In this document: one piece after another, positions 18,044-27,366 of the stretch | Layout: every line of letters starts with the position of its first letter | Numbering within the stretch: the first letter of the stretch is position 1 | NCBI RefSeq assembly: GCF_902499175.1 | Contig: NZ_CABVQC010000059.1 | Location: forward strand, 1-60,939 | DNA from: Burkholderia aenigmatica | GTDB taxonomy: Bacteria > Pseudomonadota > Gammaproteobacteria > Burkholderiales > Burkholderiaceae | Direction of reading: 5' to 3' | DNA: 60,939 nt | Made by a program: the position numbers and the translations under genes | The notes under the pieces: generated by a model | What the model saw: the letters and a program-made list of their open reading frames with translations, nothing else | What the model was told of the DNA's origin: nothing | Database searches by the model: none

Positions 18044-19363
18044 ATGGCCGACCTTCGCTGCACCATCGCGGGCATCACTTCGCCGAATCCCTTCTGGCTT
18101 GCCTCCGCGCCGCCGACCGACAAGGCCTACAACGTGAACCGCGCGTTCGAGGCGGGCTGGGGCGGCGTCGTCTGGAAGACGCTCGGGCTCGATCCGCACG
18201 TCGTCAACGTCAGTTCGCGCTACGGTGCGGTGCAGTGGAACGGTCAGCGTATCGCGGGGCTGAACAACATCGAGCTGATCACCGACCGTCCGCTCGACGT
18301 GAACCTGAGAGAGATCGCGCAGGTGAAGCGCGACTGGCCGGACCGCGCGCTGATCGTGTCGCTGATGGTGCCGTGCAACGAACGCGACTGGAAATGGATC
18401 CTGCCGCTCGTCGAGGATACGGGTGCCGACGCGGTCGAACTGAACTTCGGCTGCCCGCACGGGATGAGCGAGCGTGGAATGGGGGCGGCGGTCGGACAGG
18501 TACCCGAATATGTGGAGATGGTCACGCGCTGGGTGAAGGAGGGCACGAAGCTGCCTTGCCTCGTGAAGCTCACGCCGAACATCAGCGACATCCGGATGGG
18601 GTCGCGCGCCGCGTACAAGGGCGGCGCGGACGGCGTGTCGCTGATCAACACGATCAACTCGATCGTCGCGGTCGATCTCGACCACATGGCGCCGATGCCG
18701 ACCGTGGACGGCAAGGGCACGCACGGCGGCTATTGCGGCCCGGCGGTCAAGCCGATCGCGTTGAACATGGTCGCGGAGATCGCGCGCGATCCGGAAACGC
18801 CGAACCTGCCGATCTCGGGCATCGGCGGCATCTCGAACTGGCGCGACGCGGCCGAGTTCATGGTGCTCGGCGCAGGCAGCGTGCAGGTGTGCACCGCGGC
18901 GATGCATTACGGCTTCCGGATCGTGTCGGATCTGGCCGACGGGCTATCGAACTGGATGGACGAGAAGGGCTACGCGACGCTCGACGACATCCGCGGCCGC
19001 GCGGTGCCGAACGTGACCGACTGGAAATACCTGAACCTGAAGTACGACATCAAGGCGCGCATCGATCAGGACCGCTGCATCCAGTGCGGGCTGTGCCATA
19101 TCGCATGCGAGGACACGTCGCACCAGGCGATCACGGCGACGAAGGACGGCGTGCGCCACTTCGAAGTGGTCGATTCGGAATGCGTCGGGTGCAATCTTTG
19201 CATGCATGTGTGTCCGGTCGAGCAATGCATCACGATGGAGCGCGTCGATTCGGGCGACTATGCGAACTGGACCACGCATCCGAACAATCCGGCGAGCGCG
19301 GAGGCGGGTGCGAGTGCAGGCGCGGCGGCGGCACCCGAGAAGCACGCGAAGAAGGCTGCCTGA
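18044..19363 (+). CDS. preA: NAD-dependent dihydropyrimidine dehydrogenase subunit PreA
   Basis: A 439-residue protein: an N-terminal dihydroorotate-dehydrogenase-like FMN barrel (ASAPPTDKAYNVNRAF, NFGCPHGMSERGMG, ISGIGGISNWRDAAEF) followed by a ferredoxin domain with two [4Fe-4S] motifs, CIQCGLCHIACEDTSHQ and CVGCNLCMHVCPVEQC, at residues ~347-400. The C-terminal 25 residues are a low-complexity Ala-rich tail. The ATG at 18044 follows an ACGGAG sequence. It is the catalytic partner of PreT and performs the first step of reductive pyrimidine catabolism. Confidence 0.94.
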   Translation: MADLRCTIAGITSPNPFWLASAPPTDKAYNVNRAFEAGWGGVVWKTLGLDPHVVNVSSRYGAVQWNGQRIAGLNNIELITDRPLDVNLREIAQVKRDWPDRALIVSLMVPCNERDWKWILPLVEDTGADAVELNFGCPHGMSERGMGAAVGQVPEYVEMVTRWVKEGTKLPCLVKLTPNISDIRMGSRAAYKGGADGVSLINTINSIVAVDLDHMAPMPTVDGKGTHGGYCGPAVKPIALNMVAEIARDPETPNLPISGIGGISNWRDAAEFMVLGAGSVQVCTAAMHYGFRIVSDLADGLSNWMDEKGYATLDDIRGRAVPNVTDWKYLNLKYDIKARIDQDRCIQCGLCHIACEDTSHQAITATKDGVRHFEVVDSECVGCNLCMHVCPVEQCITMERVDSGDYANWTTHPNNPASAEAGASAGAAAAPEKHAKKAA

Positions 19364-19372
19364 CCGGCGTCC

Positions 19373-19404
19373 GGTGGCGCGGGACATCCTGCGCCGCCGT
19401 TTTT
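19373..19404 (+). terminator. Rho-independent terminator after preA
   Basis: GGTGGCGC and GCGCCGCC pair (one G-T wobble), extended by GGA/TCC beside a mismatch, and the stem runs into GTTTTT. Part of the transcript probably stops here, so the downstream permease gene may be expressed at a lower level or from its own promoter. Confidence 0.7.
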
Positions 19405-19465
19405 CGTTCCACCGGGGCCGGCATCGGATGATGCCGGCGCTGACGTTTCTCGTGGAGTGCGCTAG

Positions 19466-20974
19466 ATGAATCACGCAGCGAATCCCGCCGATCCCGACAG
19501 CGCCGCGGCGCCGGGCGGCAGCCTGTACAACGACGACCTCGCGCCGACGACGCCGGCGCAACGCACGTGGAAGTGGTATCACTTCGCGGCGCTATGGGTC
19601 GGGATGGTGATGAACATCGCGTCGTACATGCTCGCGGCCGGGCTGATCCAGGAAGGCATGTCGCCGTGGCAGGCGGTGATGACCGTGTTGCTCGGCAACC
19701 TGATCGTGCTCGTGCCGATGCTGCTGATCGGCCATGCAGGCGCGAAGCACGGAATTCCGTACGCGGTGCTTGTGCGCGCGTCGTTCGGCACGCAGGGCGC
19801 GAAGCTGCCGGCGCTGTTGCGCGCGATCGTTGCGTGCGGCTGGTACGGGATCCAGACCTGGCTGGGCGGCAGTGCGATCTATACGCTGCTGAACATCCTG
19901 ACCGGCAACGCGCTGCACGGCGCGGCGTTGCCGATCGTCGGCATCGGGGTCGGGCAGCTCGCGTGCTTCCTGGTGTTCTGGGCGCTGCAGCTCTACTTCA
20001 TCTGGCACGGCACCGATTCGATCCGCTGGCTCGAAAGCTGGTCCGCGCCGATCAAGGTGGTGATGTGCGTGGCGCTGGTGTGGTGGGCAACGTCGAAGGC
20101 GGGCGGCTTCGGCACGATGCTTGCTGCGCCGTCGCAGTTCGCGGCGGGCGGCAAGAAGGCCGGGCTGTTCTGGGCGACCTTCTGGCCGGGCCTGACCGCG
20201 ATGGTCGGCTTCTGGGCGACGCTCGCGCTGAACATTCCCGACTTCACGCGCTTCGCGCATTCGCAGCGCGACCAGGTGATCGGGCAGTCGATCGGGCTGC
20301 CGTTGCCGATGGCGTTGCTGTCGGTGGTATCGGTCGTCGTGACGTCGGCGACCGTCGTGATCTACGGCAACGCGATCTGGGACCCGATCGACCTGACGAG
20401 CCGGATGACGGGCATCGGCGTGGGCATCGCGCTCGTGATCCTCACGCTCGATACGATGTGCTGCAACCTCGCCGCGAATCTCGTCGGCCCAGCCTATGAC
20501 TTCTCGAGCCTGTGGCCGAAGGCGATCTCGTATCGCACGGGCGGGATGATCACCGCGACGATCGCGATCGTGATGATGCCGTGGAAGATCCTCGCGACGA
20601 CGGACGGCTACATCTTCACCTGGCTCGTCGGCTATTCGGCGCTGCTCGGGCCCGTGGCAGGGATCCTGATGGTCGACTACTTCCTGATTCGCGGCACGCG
20701 GCTCGACACGCGCGCGCTGTTCGACGAGCGCGGCGGCTTCAGCTACGCGCGCGGCTGGAATCCGGCTGCGCTGGCCGCGCTCGCGATCGGCGTGCTGCCG
20801 AACCTGCCAGGCTTCCTGCACACGGCCTTTCCGGCGTCGTTTCCGAACGTGCCGGCGTTCTTCAACACGCTTTACACGTACGCGTGGTTCGTCGGCCTCG
20901 TGCTGGCGTCATGCGTGTACGGTACCTGGATGAAGTGGCGCGCCGGACAGCACGCGCAGATCGCGCGCGCATGA
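19466..20974 (+). CDS. NCS1-family uracil/allantoin/hydantoin permease
   Basis: A 502-residue membrane protein with about twelve transmembrane segments and the NCS1 hallmark region AALWVGMVMNIASYMLAAGL near residue 43, GHAGAKHGIPYAVLVRASFG, and NIPDFTRFAHSQRDQ. The family imports hydantoins, allantoin, uracil or similar ring ureides by cation symport. GGAG lies about 12 bases before the ATG. Its place between PreTA and dihydropyrimidinase argues for uracil/thymine or dihydropyrimidine uptake feeding this pathway. Confidence 0.9.
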   Translation: MNHAANPADPDSAAAPGGSLYNDDLAPTTPAQRTWKWYHFAALWVGMVMNIASYMLAAGLIQEGMSPWQAVMTVLLGNLIVLVPMLLIGHAGAKHGIPYAVLVRASFGTQGAKLPALLRAIVACGWYGIQTWLGGSAIYTLLNILTGNALHGAALPIVGIGVGQLACFLVFWALQLYFIWHGTDSIRWLESWSAPIKVVMCVALVWWATSKAGGFGTMLAAPSQFAAGGKKAGLFWATFWPGLTAMVGFWATLALNIPDFTRFAHSQRDQVIGQSIGLPLPMALLSVVSVVVTSATVVIYGNAIWDPIDLTSRMTGIGVGIALVILTLDTMCCNLAANLVGPAYDFSSLWPKAISYRTGGMITATIAIVMMPWKILATTDGYIFTWLVGYSALLGPVAGILMVDYFLIRGTRLDTRALFDERGGFSYARGWNPAALAALAIGVLPNLPGFLHTAFPASFPNVPAFFNTLYTYAWFVGLVLASCVYGTWMKWRAGQHAQIARA

Positions 20975-21035
20975 CGCGCGCGATGCATGTGACGTGTGTG
21001 ATGCGGCACCCGACAGTCAACGAGGAGGCAACCCA

Positions 21036-22493
21036 ATGGCAATCCTGATTCGCGGCGGCACCGTGGTCGATGCGGACCGCTCCTATCGCGCGGACGTGCT
21101 CTGCGCAGCCCCGGAGGACGGCGGCACGATCCTGCAGATCGCCGAGCAGATCGACGCGCCGGCCGGCGCAACCGTCGTCGATGCGCACGACCAGTACGTG
21201 ATGCCGGGCGGCATCGATCCGCATACGCACATGGAACTGCCGTTCATGGGCACGACCGCGAGCGACGATTTCTACTCGGGGACGGCCGCCGGGCTCGCGG
21301 GCGGCACGACGAGCATCATCGACTTCGTGATCCCGAGCCCGAAGCAGCCGCTGATGGACGCGTTCCACGCATGGCGCGGCTGGGCCGAGAAGGCGGCGGC
21401 CGACTACGGCTTCCACGTGGCCGTGACGTGGTGGGACGACAGCGTGCACCGCGACATGGGCACGCTCGTGCGCGAGCATGGCGTGTCGAGCTTCAAGCAC
21501 TTCATGGCGTACAAGAACGCGATCATGGCCGACGACGAGGTGCTCGTGAACAGCTTCTCGCGTTCGCTCGAGCTCGGCGCGCTGCCGACCGTGCACGCGG
21601 AAAACGGCGAGCTCGTATTCCAGCTGCAGAAGGCGCTGCTCGCGCGCGGGATGACGGGGCCGGAGGCACATCCACTGTCGCGGCCGCCGGAGGTCGAGGG
21701 CGAGGCGGCGAACCGCGCGATCCGCATCGCGCAGGTGCTCGGCGTGCCCGTGTATATCGTTCATGTCTCCGCGAAGGATGCGGTCGATGCGATCGCGCGT
21801 GCGCGCAGCGAAGGGCTGCGCGTGTTCGGCGAAGTGCTGCCGGGCCATCTGGTGATCGACGAGGCCGTCTATCGCGATCCGGACTGGACGCGCGCGGCCG
21901 CGCACGTGATGAGCCCGCCGTTCCGCTCGGCCGAGCATCGCGAGGCGCTGTGGCGGGGGCTGCAGGCGGGGCAATTGCATACGACGGCGACCGACCACTG
22001 CGTGTTCTGCGCATCGCAGAAGGCGATGGGGCGCGACGATTTCACGAAGATCCCGAACGGCTGCGGCGGGGTCGAGGATCGCATGTCGGTGCTGTGGCAT
22101 CACGGCGTGAATCACGGCCGCATCACGCCGAACGAGTTCGTGCGGATCACGTCGACGAACGCCGCGCAGATCTTCAACCTGTATCCGCGCAAGGGCGCCG
22201 TGCAGGTGGGCGCCGATGCCGACCTCGTCGTGTGGGATCCGGCCGCGACGAAGACGATCTCGGTGAAGACCCATCACCAGCAGGTCGACTTCAATGTGTT
22301 CGAGGGCATGACGGTGCGGGGCGTCGCGACCCACACGCTCACGCGCGGCGCGCTCGCGTGGGCCGACGGCGATTTGCGCGCCGTGCGCGGCGCGGGCCGC
22401 TATCTGAAGCGCCCGCCCGCGGCCAGTTACTACGAGGCCGCGCGGATCGCGAACCGGCTGCGCGAACCGCATCCGGTCGAGCGCGCCGGCTGA
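21036..22493 (+). CDS. hydA: Dihydropyrimidinase (D-hydantoinase)
   Basis: A 485-residue amidohydrolase. GGIDPHTHMELPFMG holds the two metal-binding His, SSFKHFMAYKNA the carboxylated Lys, and TTATDHCVF the metal-binding Asp; conserved NGCGGVEDRM and FVRITSTNAAQIFNLYPRKG are typical of dihydropyrimidinases. It opens the ring of dihydrouracil or dihydrothymine to give the N-carbamoyl-beta-amino acid used by the hydrolase at 15226. GAGGAGG precedes the ATG at 21036. With PreTA and the hydrolase, the full reductive pathway to beta-alanine is encoded here. Confidence 0.94.
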   Translation: MAILIRGGTVVDADRSYRADVLCAAPEDGGTILQIAEQIDAPAGATVVDAHDQYVMPGGIDPHTHMELPFMGTTASDDFYSGTAAGLAGGTTSIIDFVIPSPKQPLMDAFHAWRGWAEKAAADYGFHVAVTWWDDSVHRDMGTLVREHGVSSFKHFMAYKNAIMADDEVLVNSFSRSLELGALPTVHAENGELVFQLQKALLARGMTGPEAHPLSRPPEVEGEAANRAIRIAQVLGVPVYIVHVSAKDAVDAIARARSEGLRVFGEVLPGHLVIDEAVYRDPDWTRAAAHVMSPPFRSAEHREALWRGLQAGQLHTTATDHCVFCASQKAMGRDDFTKIPNGCGGVEDRMSVLWHHGVNHGRITPNEFVRITSTNAAQIFNLYPRKGAVQVGADADLVVWDPAATKTISVKTHHQQVDFNVFEGMTVRGVATHTLTRGALAWADGDLRAVRGAGRYLKRPPAASYYEAARIANRLREPHPVERAG

Positions 22494-22565
22494 ACGGTGC
22501 ATCTCGCGCGGGGCGTGTCGGTGCGAACGGCACGCCCTGCATTTGAATTTGAACCTGCTTTTCCA

Positions 22566-22592
22566 TTCGGGCCGGCACCGCTCCGGCCCGAA
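22566..22592 (+). terminator. Hairpin downstream of dihydropyrimidinase
   Basis: A 10-bp perfect stem TTCGGGCCGG / CCGGCCCGAA with a 7-base loop stands 72 bases after the stop. A pyrimidine-rich but not T-only stretch follows, so it is a plausible but imperfect terminator. The rest of the 355-base gap up to 22848 shows only the leader of the nucleoside transporter gene. Confidence 0.5.
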
Positions 22593-22848
22593 CCTGCTTC
22601 CTCTCCGCATCCCGTCAATTCTCTCAATATCTGGGACGAATCGAGCGTGATCTCGTCTTGCCGATCTCCCGGTACATAGAAGAACTGAGCAAGTCGACAC
22701 AACACGCGACGCCGCGCAAACGCGGCCATTTTGTTTGCGTTGTCGGCATGCATGCCGGCGAGTAATATCCACCGACGGCGTTGCGCAGGCGTGCCGGGCC
22801 GGGCCGCCCGCCGAACAGTCCAACAACATCGAGAGCAAGGAGTACGAG

Positions 22849-24123
22849 GTGGATATTCTGCGCAGTCTCCTGGGTATGCTGTTCCTGCTGCTGGTCGCCT
22901 ATCTGCTGTCGAACAACCGGCGCGCGGTGAGCGGCCGGACCATGATCGCCGCGCTGTGCACCCAGCTTGCGATCGGCGCGCTGGTGCTGTTCGTGCCGTC
23001 GGGCCGCGCGGTGCTGGCGGCGGCCGCAAGCGGCGTCAATCGCGTGCTCGACATGGGCAATCACGGCATCGCGTTCGTGTTCGGCGGGCTGGTCGACAGC
23101 CGGATGTTCCAGCTGTTCGGCGACGGCGGGTTTGTTTTCGGCCTGCGCGTGCTGCCGATGATCATCTTCGTGACTGCGCTGATCGCGGTGTTGTACTACA
23201 TCGGCGTAATGAAGTGGATCGTTGCGATTCTTGGTGCGGCGCTGTCGAAATTGCTCGGCGTGAGCCGCATCGAGGCGTGCTCGGCGGTGGCGACGATCTT
23301 TCTCGGGCAAAGCGAGATGCCCGCGCTCGTGAAGCCGTTCGTGCGGAACATGACGAGTGCCGAGATCTTCACGGTGATGGCAAGCGGCATGGCGTCGGTC
23401 GCAGGCTCGGTGCTGGTCGGCTACGCCGGCCTCGGCGTGAGGATGGAATACCTGCTCGCCGCGTCGTTCATGGCGGTACCCGGTGGGCTGCTGTTCGGCA
23501 AGCTGCTGTATCCGACGGTCGAGCCGAGCCGCGTCGTGGTCGACGGGCTCGACTTCGACGACAAGCGGGCCGCCAACGTGATCGAGGCGGCGGCGTCCGG
23601 TGCGTCGGTCGGGCTGCGGATCGCGATCAACGTCGGCGCGATGCTGATCGCGTTCGTGGGGCTCATCGCGCTGATGAACCTCATTGTCGGCGGCGTGGCC
23701 GCGTTCGCGGGCTTTCCGCAGATCACGCTGGTCGGTATCATCGGCCACCTGTTCGCGCCGCTCGCGTGGATCATCGGCGTGCCGTGGCACGACGCGACGC
23801 TGGCCGGCAACTTCATCGGCGAGAAACTGATCTTCAACGAGTTCGTCGCGTATGGCGACCTGTCGCCGTACCTGAAGGGCGGCGCGCACGTCGCGGCGGC
23901 CGGCCTGCAGGTGCTCGACCCGAAGACGCTCGCGATCGTGTCGTTCGCGCTGTGCGGCTTCGCGAATTTCTCGTCGATCGCGATTCTCGCGGGCGGCTTC
24001 AGCGCGGTCGCGCCCGAGCGCCGCTCGGAAGTCGCGCGGCACGGCCTGCGCGCGCTGACGGCCGCGACGCTGTCGAACTTGATGAGCGCCGCGATCGCTG
24101 GCCTGTTCTTCTCGCTGCATTGA
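22849..24123 (+). CDS. NupC/CNT-family nucleoside transporter
   Basis: A 424-residue membrane protein of the concentrative nucleoside transporter family: N-terminal hydrophobic segment LLGMLFLLLVAYLLSNNRRAV, FVFGGLVDSRMFQLFG, GQSEMPALVKPF (substrate-site motif) and the C-terminal GFANFSSIAILAGGFSAVAPERR. The start is a GTG at 22849 with AAGGAG about six bases upstream; the longer frame upstream has no hydrophobic content. It imports nucleosides for the thymidine phosphorylase and cytidine deaminase encoded next. Confidence 0.92.
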   Translation: MDILRSLLGMLFLLLVAYLLSNNRRAVSGRTMIAALCTQLAIGALVLFVPSGRAVLAAAASGVNRVLDMGNHGIAFVFGGLVDSRMFQLFGDGGFVFGLRVLPMIIFVTALIAVLYYIGVMKWIVAILGAALSKLLGVSRIEACSAVATIFLGQSEMPALVKPFVRNMTSAEIFTVMASGMASVAGSVLVGYAGLGVRMEYLLAASFMAVPGGLLFGKLLYPTVEPSRVVVDGLDFDDKRAANVIEAAASGASVGLRIAINVGAMLIAFVGLIALMNLIVGGVAAFAGFPQITLVGIIGHLFAPLAWIIGVPWHDATLAGNFIGEKLIFNEFVAYGDLSPYLKGGAHVAAAGLQVLDPKTLAIVSFALCGFANFSSIAILAGGFSAVAPERRSEVARHGLRALTAATLSNLMSAAIAGLFFSLH

Positions 24124-24162
24124 ACCGCGCAGCAGACTCCGACCGACCGAGGAGAGGCAACG

Positions 24163-25479
24163 ATGTTTTTACCGCAGGAATTCATTCGCCGGAAGCGCGA
24201 CGGGCAGCCGCTCGATCGTGACGGGATTGCCGCGTTCGTCCGCGGCGTGACCGACGGCAGCGTGACCGAGGGCCAGGTGGCCGCGTTTGCGATGGCCGTG
24301 TTCTTCAACGACCTGAGCACCGACGAGCGCGTCGCGCTGACGCTCGCGCAGCGCGACTCGGGCGACGTGCTCGACTGGCGCGCGCTCGATCTCGACGGGC
24401 CGGTGATCGACAAGCATTCGACCGGCGGCGTCGGCGATGTCGTGTCGCTGATGCTCGGGCCGATGGTGGCCGCGTGCGGCGGCTACGTGCCGATGATCTC
24501 GGGGCGGGGGCTCGGCCATACCGGCGGCACGCTCGACAAGCTGAGCGCGATTCCCGGCTACGACGTGACGCCCGATACGGACGCGTTTCGCCGCACGGTG
24601 CGCGACGTCGGCGTCGCGATCATCGGGCAGACCGCGCGGCTGGCGCCGGCCGACATGCGCATCTATGCGATTCGCGACGTGACGGCGACCGTCGAGTCGG
24701 TCGCGATGATCACCGCGTCGATCTTGTCGAAGAAGCTTGCGGCCGGACTCGACGGGCTCGTGATGGACGTCAAGGTCGGCTCCGGCGCATTCATGCCGAC
24801 TGCAGAGCAGTCGGCGGAACTGGCCCGCAGCATCGTCGACGTCGGCAACGGCGCCGGCATGAAGACGACCGCGATCCTCACCGACATGAACCAGTCGCTC
24901 GCACCGTGCGCCGGCAACGCGCTCGAAGTGGCGTGCGCGATCGACTACCTGACGGGCAAGTCGCGACCGGCGCGCCTGCATGATGTCACGATGGCGCTTT
25001 CCGCAGAGTTGCTCGTCACCGGCGGGCTGGCACGCGATGTCGCGGAAGCGCGCGCGAAGTTGCAGCACGCGCTCGATTCGGGCGCGGCGGCGGAACGCTT
25101 CGCGCGCATGGTCGCGGCGCTCGGCGGCCCCGCGGACCTGCTCGATGCGCCCGCGCGTCATCTTGCGCGGGCGGACGTGATCGTACCGGTTCCGTCGCGC
25201 GCGAGCGGCGTGGTGCAGCGGGTCGATTGCCGCGCGCTCGGGCTGGCGGTCGTCGCGCTCGGCGGTGGCCGCACGCGCGCGGCGGATGCGATCGACTACC
25301 GCGTCGGCCTGACGGCGCTCGCGGAGATCGGGCAACGTGTCGAAGCCGGCCAGCCGCTCGGTTACGTGCATGCCCGCGACGCCGCCGCCGCGGCGCACGC
25401 GGTGGACGCGATCCAGCGCAGCTACGTGCTGGGCGAGACGGGTGACGCGCCGCCAACCCTCTATCAGCGGATCGGCTGA
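24163..25479 (+). CDS. deoA: Thymidine phosphorylase
   Basis: A 438-residue pyrimidine-nucleoside phosphorylase, normal length. FIRRKRDGQPLDRDGIAAFV starts the helical domain; DKHSTGGVGDVVSLMLGPMV is the phosphate-binding signature; SGRGLGHTGGTLDKL and SILSKKLAAGLDGLVMDVKV complete the active site. It splits thymidine or deoxyuridine with phosphate into base and deoxyribose 1-phosphate. GAGGAGAGG precedes the ATG. It lies 39 bases after the transporter and feeds free bases into the reductive pathway encoded upstream. Confidence 0.95.
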   Translation: MFLPQEFIRRKRDGQPLDRDGIAAFVRGVTDGSVTEGQVAAFAMAVFFNDLSTDERVALTLAQRDSGDVLDWRALDLDGPVIDKHSTGGVGDVVSLMLGPMVAACGGYVPMISGRGLGHTGGTLDKLSAIPGYDVTPDTDAFRRTVRDVGVAIIGQTARLAPADMRIYAIRDVTATVESVAMITASILSKKLAAGLDGLVMDVKVGSGAFMPTAEQSAELARSIVDVGNGAGMKTTAILTDMNQSLAPCAGNALEVACAIDYLTGKSRPARLHDVTMALSAELLVTGGLARDVAEARAKLQHALDSGAAAERFARMVAALGGPADLLDAPARHLARADVIVPVPSRASGVVQRVDCRALGLAVVALGGGRTRAADAIDYRVGLTALAEIGQRVEAGQPLGYVHARDAAAAAHAVDAIQRSYVLGETGDAPPTLYQRIG

Positions 25480-25587
25480 CCGAGCGCCGGGGCAGACACA
25501 GGGATCGCTTCGCGTCACGGGCGTATCGTGACGGCCGGGATGCGGCTGCGCCGAACCATCCCGGCACACAATCGGAGGCATGACGAG

Positions 25588-25977
25588 ATGGAACGACACG
25601 AACTGATCGAAGCGGCGAAGGCGGCGCGCGAACGCGCGTATGCGCCGTATTCGCGCTTCAAGGTCGGCGCGGCGCTGCAGGCGCGCGACGGGACGATTTT
25701 TCATGGCTGCAATGTCGAGAACGCGTCCTACGGGCTCTGCAACTGCGCGGAGCGCACGGCGATGTTTTCGGCCATCGCCGCCGGTTATCGCCCGGGGGAT
25801 TTCACGCGGCTCGCGGTCGTCGGCGACACGGATGGCCCGATCGCGCCGTGTGGCGCGTGCCGTCAGGTGATGATCGAGATCGGCACGCCCGACATCGAAG
25901 TGATCCTGGCCAACCTGAAAGGGGCCGTCGAGGTCACGACGGCCCACGCATTGCTGCCGGGCGCGTTCCGGTTGTAA
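25588..25977 (+). CDS. cdd: Cytidine deaminase
   Basis: A 129-residue homotetrameric-type cytidine deaminase. HGCNVENASYGLCNCAERTA contains the catalytic Glu and the first zinc Cys; PCGACRQVM holds the two other zinc Cys. YAPYSRFKVGAAL is the usual N-terminal signature. GGAGGCATGACGAG stands before the ATG at 25588. It converts (deoxy)cytidine to (deoxy)uridine, which the adjacent phosphorylase and PreTA can degrade. It ends the salvage operon. Confidence 0.95.
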   Translation: MERHELIEAAKAARERAYAPYSRFKVGAALQARDGTIFHGCNVENASYGLCNCAERTAMFSAIAAGYRPGDFTRLAVVGDTDGPIAPCGACRQVMIEIGTPDIEVILANLKGAVEVTTAHALLPGAFRL

Positions 25978-26011
25978 CGGCGCGCGTGCCTCACGTCACG
26001 CGCCGCACGCA

Positions 26012-27127
26012 TCACGCGCCGTCGCGCGCGTCGCGGATCGGGATTACCGTGCGTGCGCCGCACTGGCGCAGCAGGTCGCGCAACTCGTTGATGACCGGAA
26101 ACACCTCGTGGTTCCAGTCGGCACCCTGGCGATCGTGCGCTTCCTGCTCGCGCTCGACGATCCAGCGATCCTCGCGGAAGATGCGCTCGGTGAACCAGAC
26201 GAGCAGCGGCCACGCGAGATCGAGTGCGAACGGGATGCCGGGCTTGTGGATCGACAGCACGCCGAACGTGCGGTTGGTACGCTGTTCCGCGTCGAGCGGC
26301 ACGTAGACGATCCACAGGTCCATGACGAGCGTGCCTTCGGTCGAGCGGATCTGCAGCGTCTGGTACGGATAGCCGGTGCGCACCGTCATCACGCTCTTGT
26401 CGGACTGCTCGGCCGTCTTCTTGCTGGCGCCGAACACGAGCGCCTCGCCGACCGGCTGCTTGCCTTCCAGCCGTGCGAATGTGTAGTCGACCTCGACCCA
26501 GTCGTCGCCGCGCCGGCGGCCGAGCGCGCGCGCGCGCATCTGCCCCATCTGCTTGCGGTGCAGGAACTGATGGTTCATGTCCATCAGGTTCTCGTGCATG
26601 AACGAGTAGTGGCACTTGACCTCGCGGCCGAAGCGGCGTGTCTTGTATGCGCGGTTGTCCGCCGAATCGAGCGCGGGGAACGGCTGCGAGTCGGCGAGCA
26701 TCGCGTCGCCCGGGAACACGAAGATCAGCCCGTGCGCTTCGCGGCACGGATAGGCGCGCACGCCGTTGGGCAGGCGCTCGCGGCCGAGGTACGGCACGTC
26801 GACGCAGCGGCCGCTGTCGCACGCGTAGGTCCAGCCGTGATAGCAGCAGCGCAGCGTCTCGCCGCTCACGACGCCCGCGTGCAGCGGCACCTGGCGGTGC
26901 GCGCAACGATCCTCGAGCGCGTACACGGCGCCGGATTCGGTGCGCACGAGCACGATCGGATCGCCGGCGAAGCGCACGCCGAGCGTCTTGCCGCGTTTCA
27001 GCTCGCGCGACCACGCGAGCGGGTACCAGTGATCGGGATGAATCGGCACGCGGCGCAGGTCGCGCACGGCCGCGCCGGAAGAGGGTTCTCCAAGGGTGCC
27101 GCTGTCGGGGAAGGGCACTGCGCGCAT
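26012..27127 (-). CDS. Rieske-type aromatic-ring oxygenase, large subunit-like
   Basis: About 371 residues from the ATG at 27127. An N-terminal Rieske [2Fe-2S] domain has CAHRQVPLHAG and CCYHGWTYACDSG. The C-terminal catalytic domain holds the mononuclear iron motif HENLMDMNHQFLHRK (Asp/His-His). This is the architecture of single-component-type oxygenase alpha subunits such as phthalate-oxygenase-like or vanillate-demethylase-like enzymes. No reductase or ferredoxin gene adjoins it, so electrons must come from elsewhere and the substrate is unknown. GGAG nine bases upstream supports this start over the frame's first ATG at 27169. Confidence 0.85.
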   Translation of the reverse strand: MRAVPFPDSGTLGEPSSGAAVRDLRRVPIHPDHWYPLAWSRELKRGKTLGVRFAGDPIVLVRTESGAVYALEDRCAHRQVPLHAGVVSGETLRCCYHGWTYACDSGRCVDVPYLGRERLPNGVRAYPCREAHGLIFVFPGDAMLADSQPFPALDSADNRAYKTRRFGREVKCHYSFMHENLMDMNHQFLHRKQMGQMRARALGRRRGDDWVEVDYTFARLEGKQPVGEALVFGASKKTAEQSDKSVMTVRTGYPYQTLQIRSTEGTLVMDLWIVYVPLDAEQRTNRTFGVLSIHKPGIPFALDLAWPLLVWFTERIFREDRWIVEREQEAHDRQGADWNHEVFPVINELRDLLRQCGARTVIPIRDARDGA

Positions 27128-27344
27128 GCGTGACGTCTCCAGGCTGGACTGGGATTCCGGGCGCCGCATGACGCGGCGGGGATCTGGAGAAGTCTACGCG
27201 AAGTTGCCTGTCGCGGCGGACGCGATGCGGGTTTGCCCCGGCACGGCAGCCGCGGGTTCGTTGATGCAGCGCAACCCGGGCCGAAGGCGGCGCTGGGTGG
27301 CCGTGCGTGGCCGTACGGGCCTCGGCCGCGCGGCGGGCGTCCCC

Positions 27345-27366
27345 CCGTCACGCGGCCGCGTGACGG
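27345..27366. repeat. Perfect 22-bp palindrome abutting the msrA stop codon
   Basis: CCGTCACGCGG is followed directly by its reverse complement CCGCGTGACGG. It begins on the base next to the msrA stop codon and is followed on that strand by a run of G, not T. It could form a hairpin of nine base pairs with a 4-base loop and act as a transcript end or a protein site. Confidence 0.7.
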
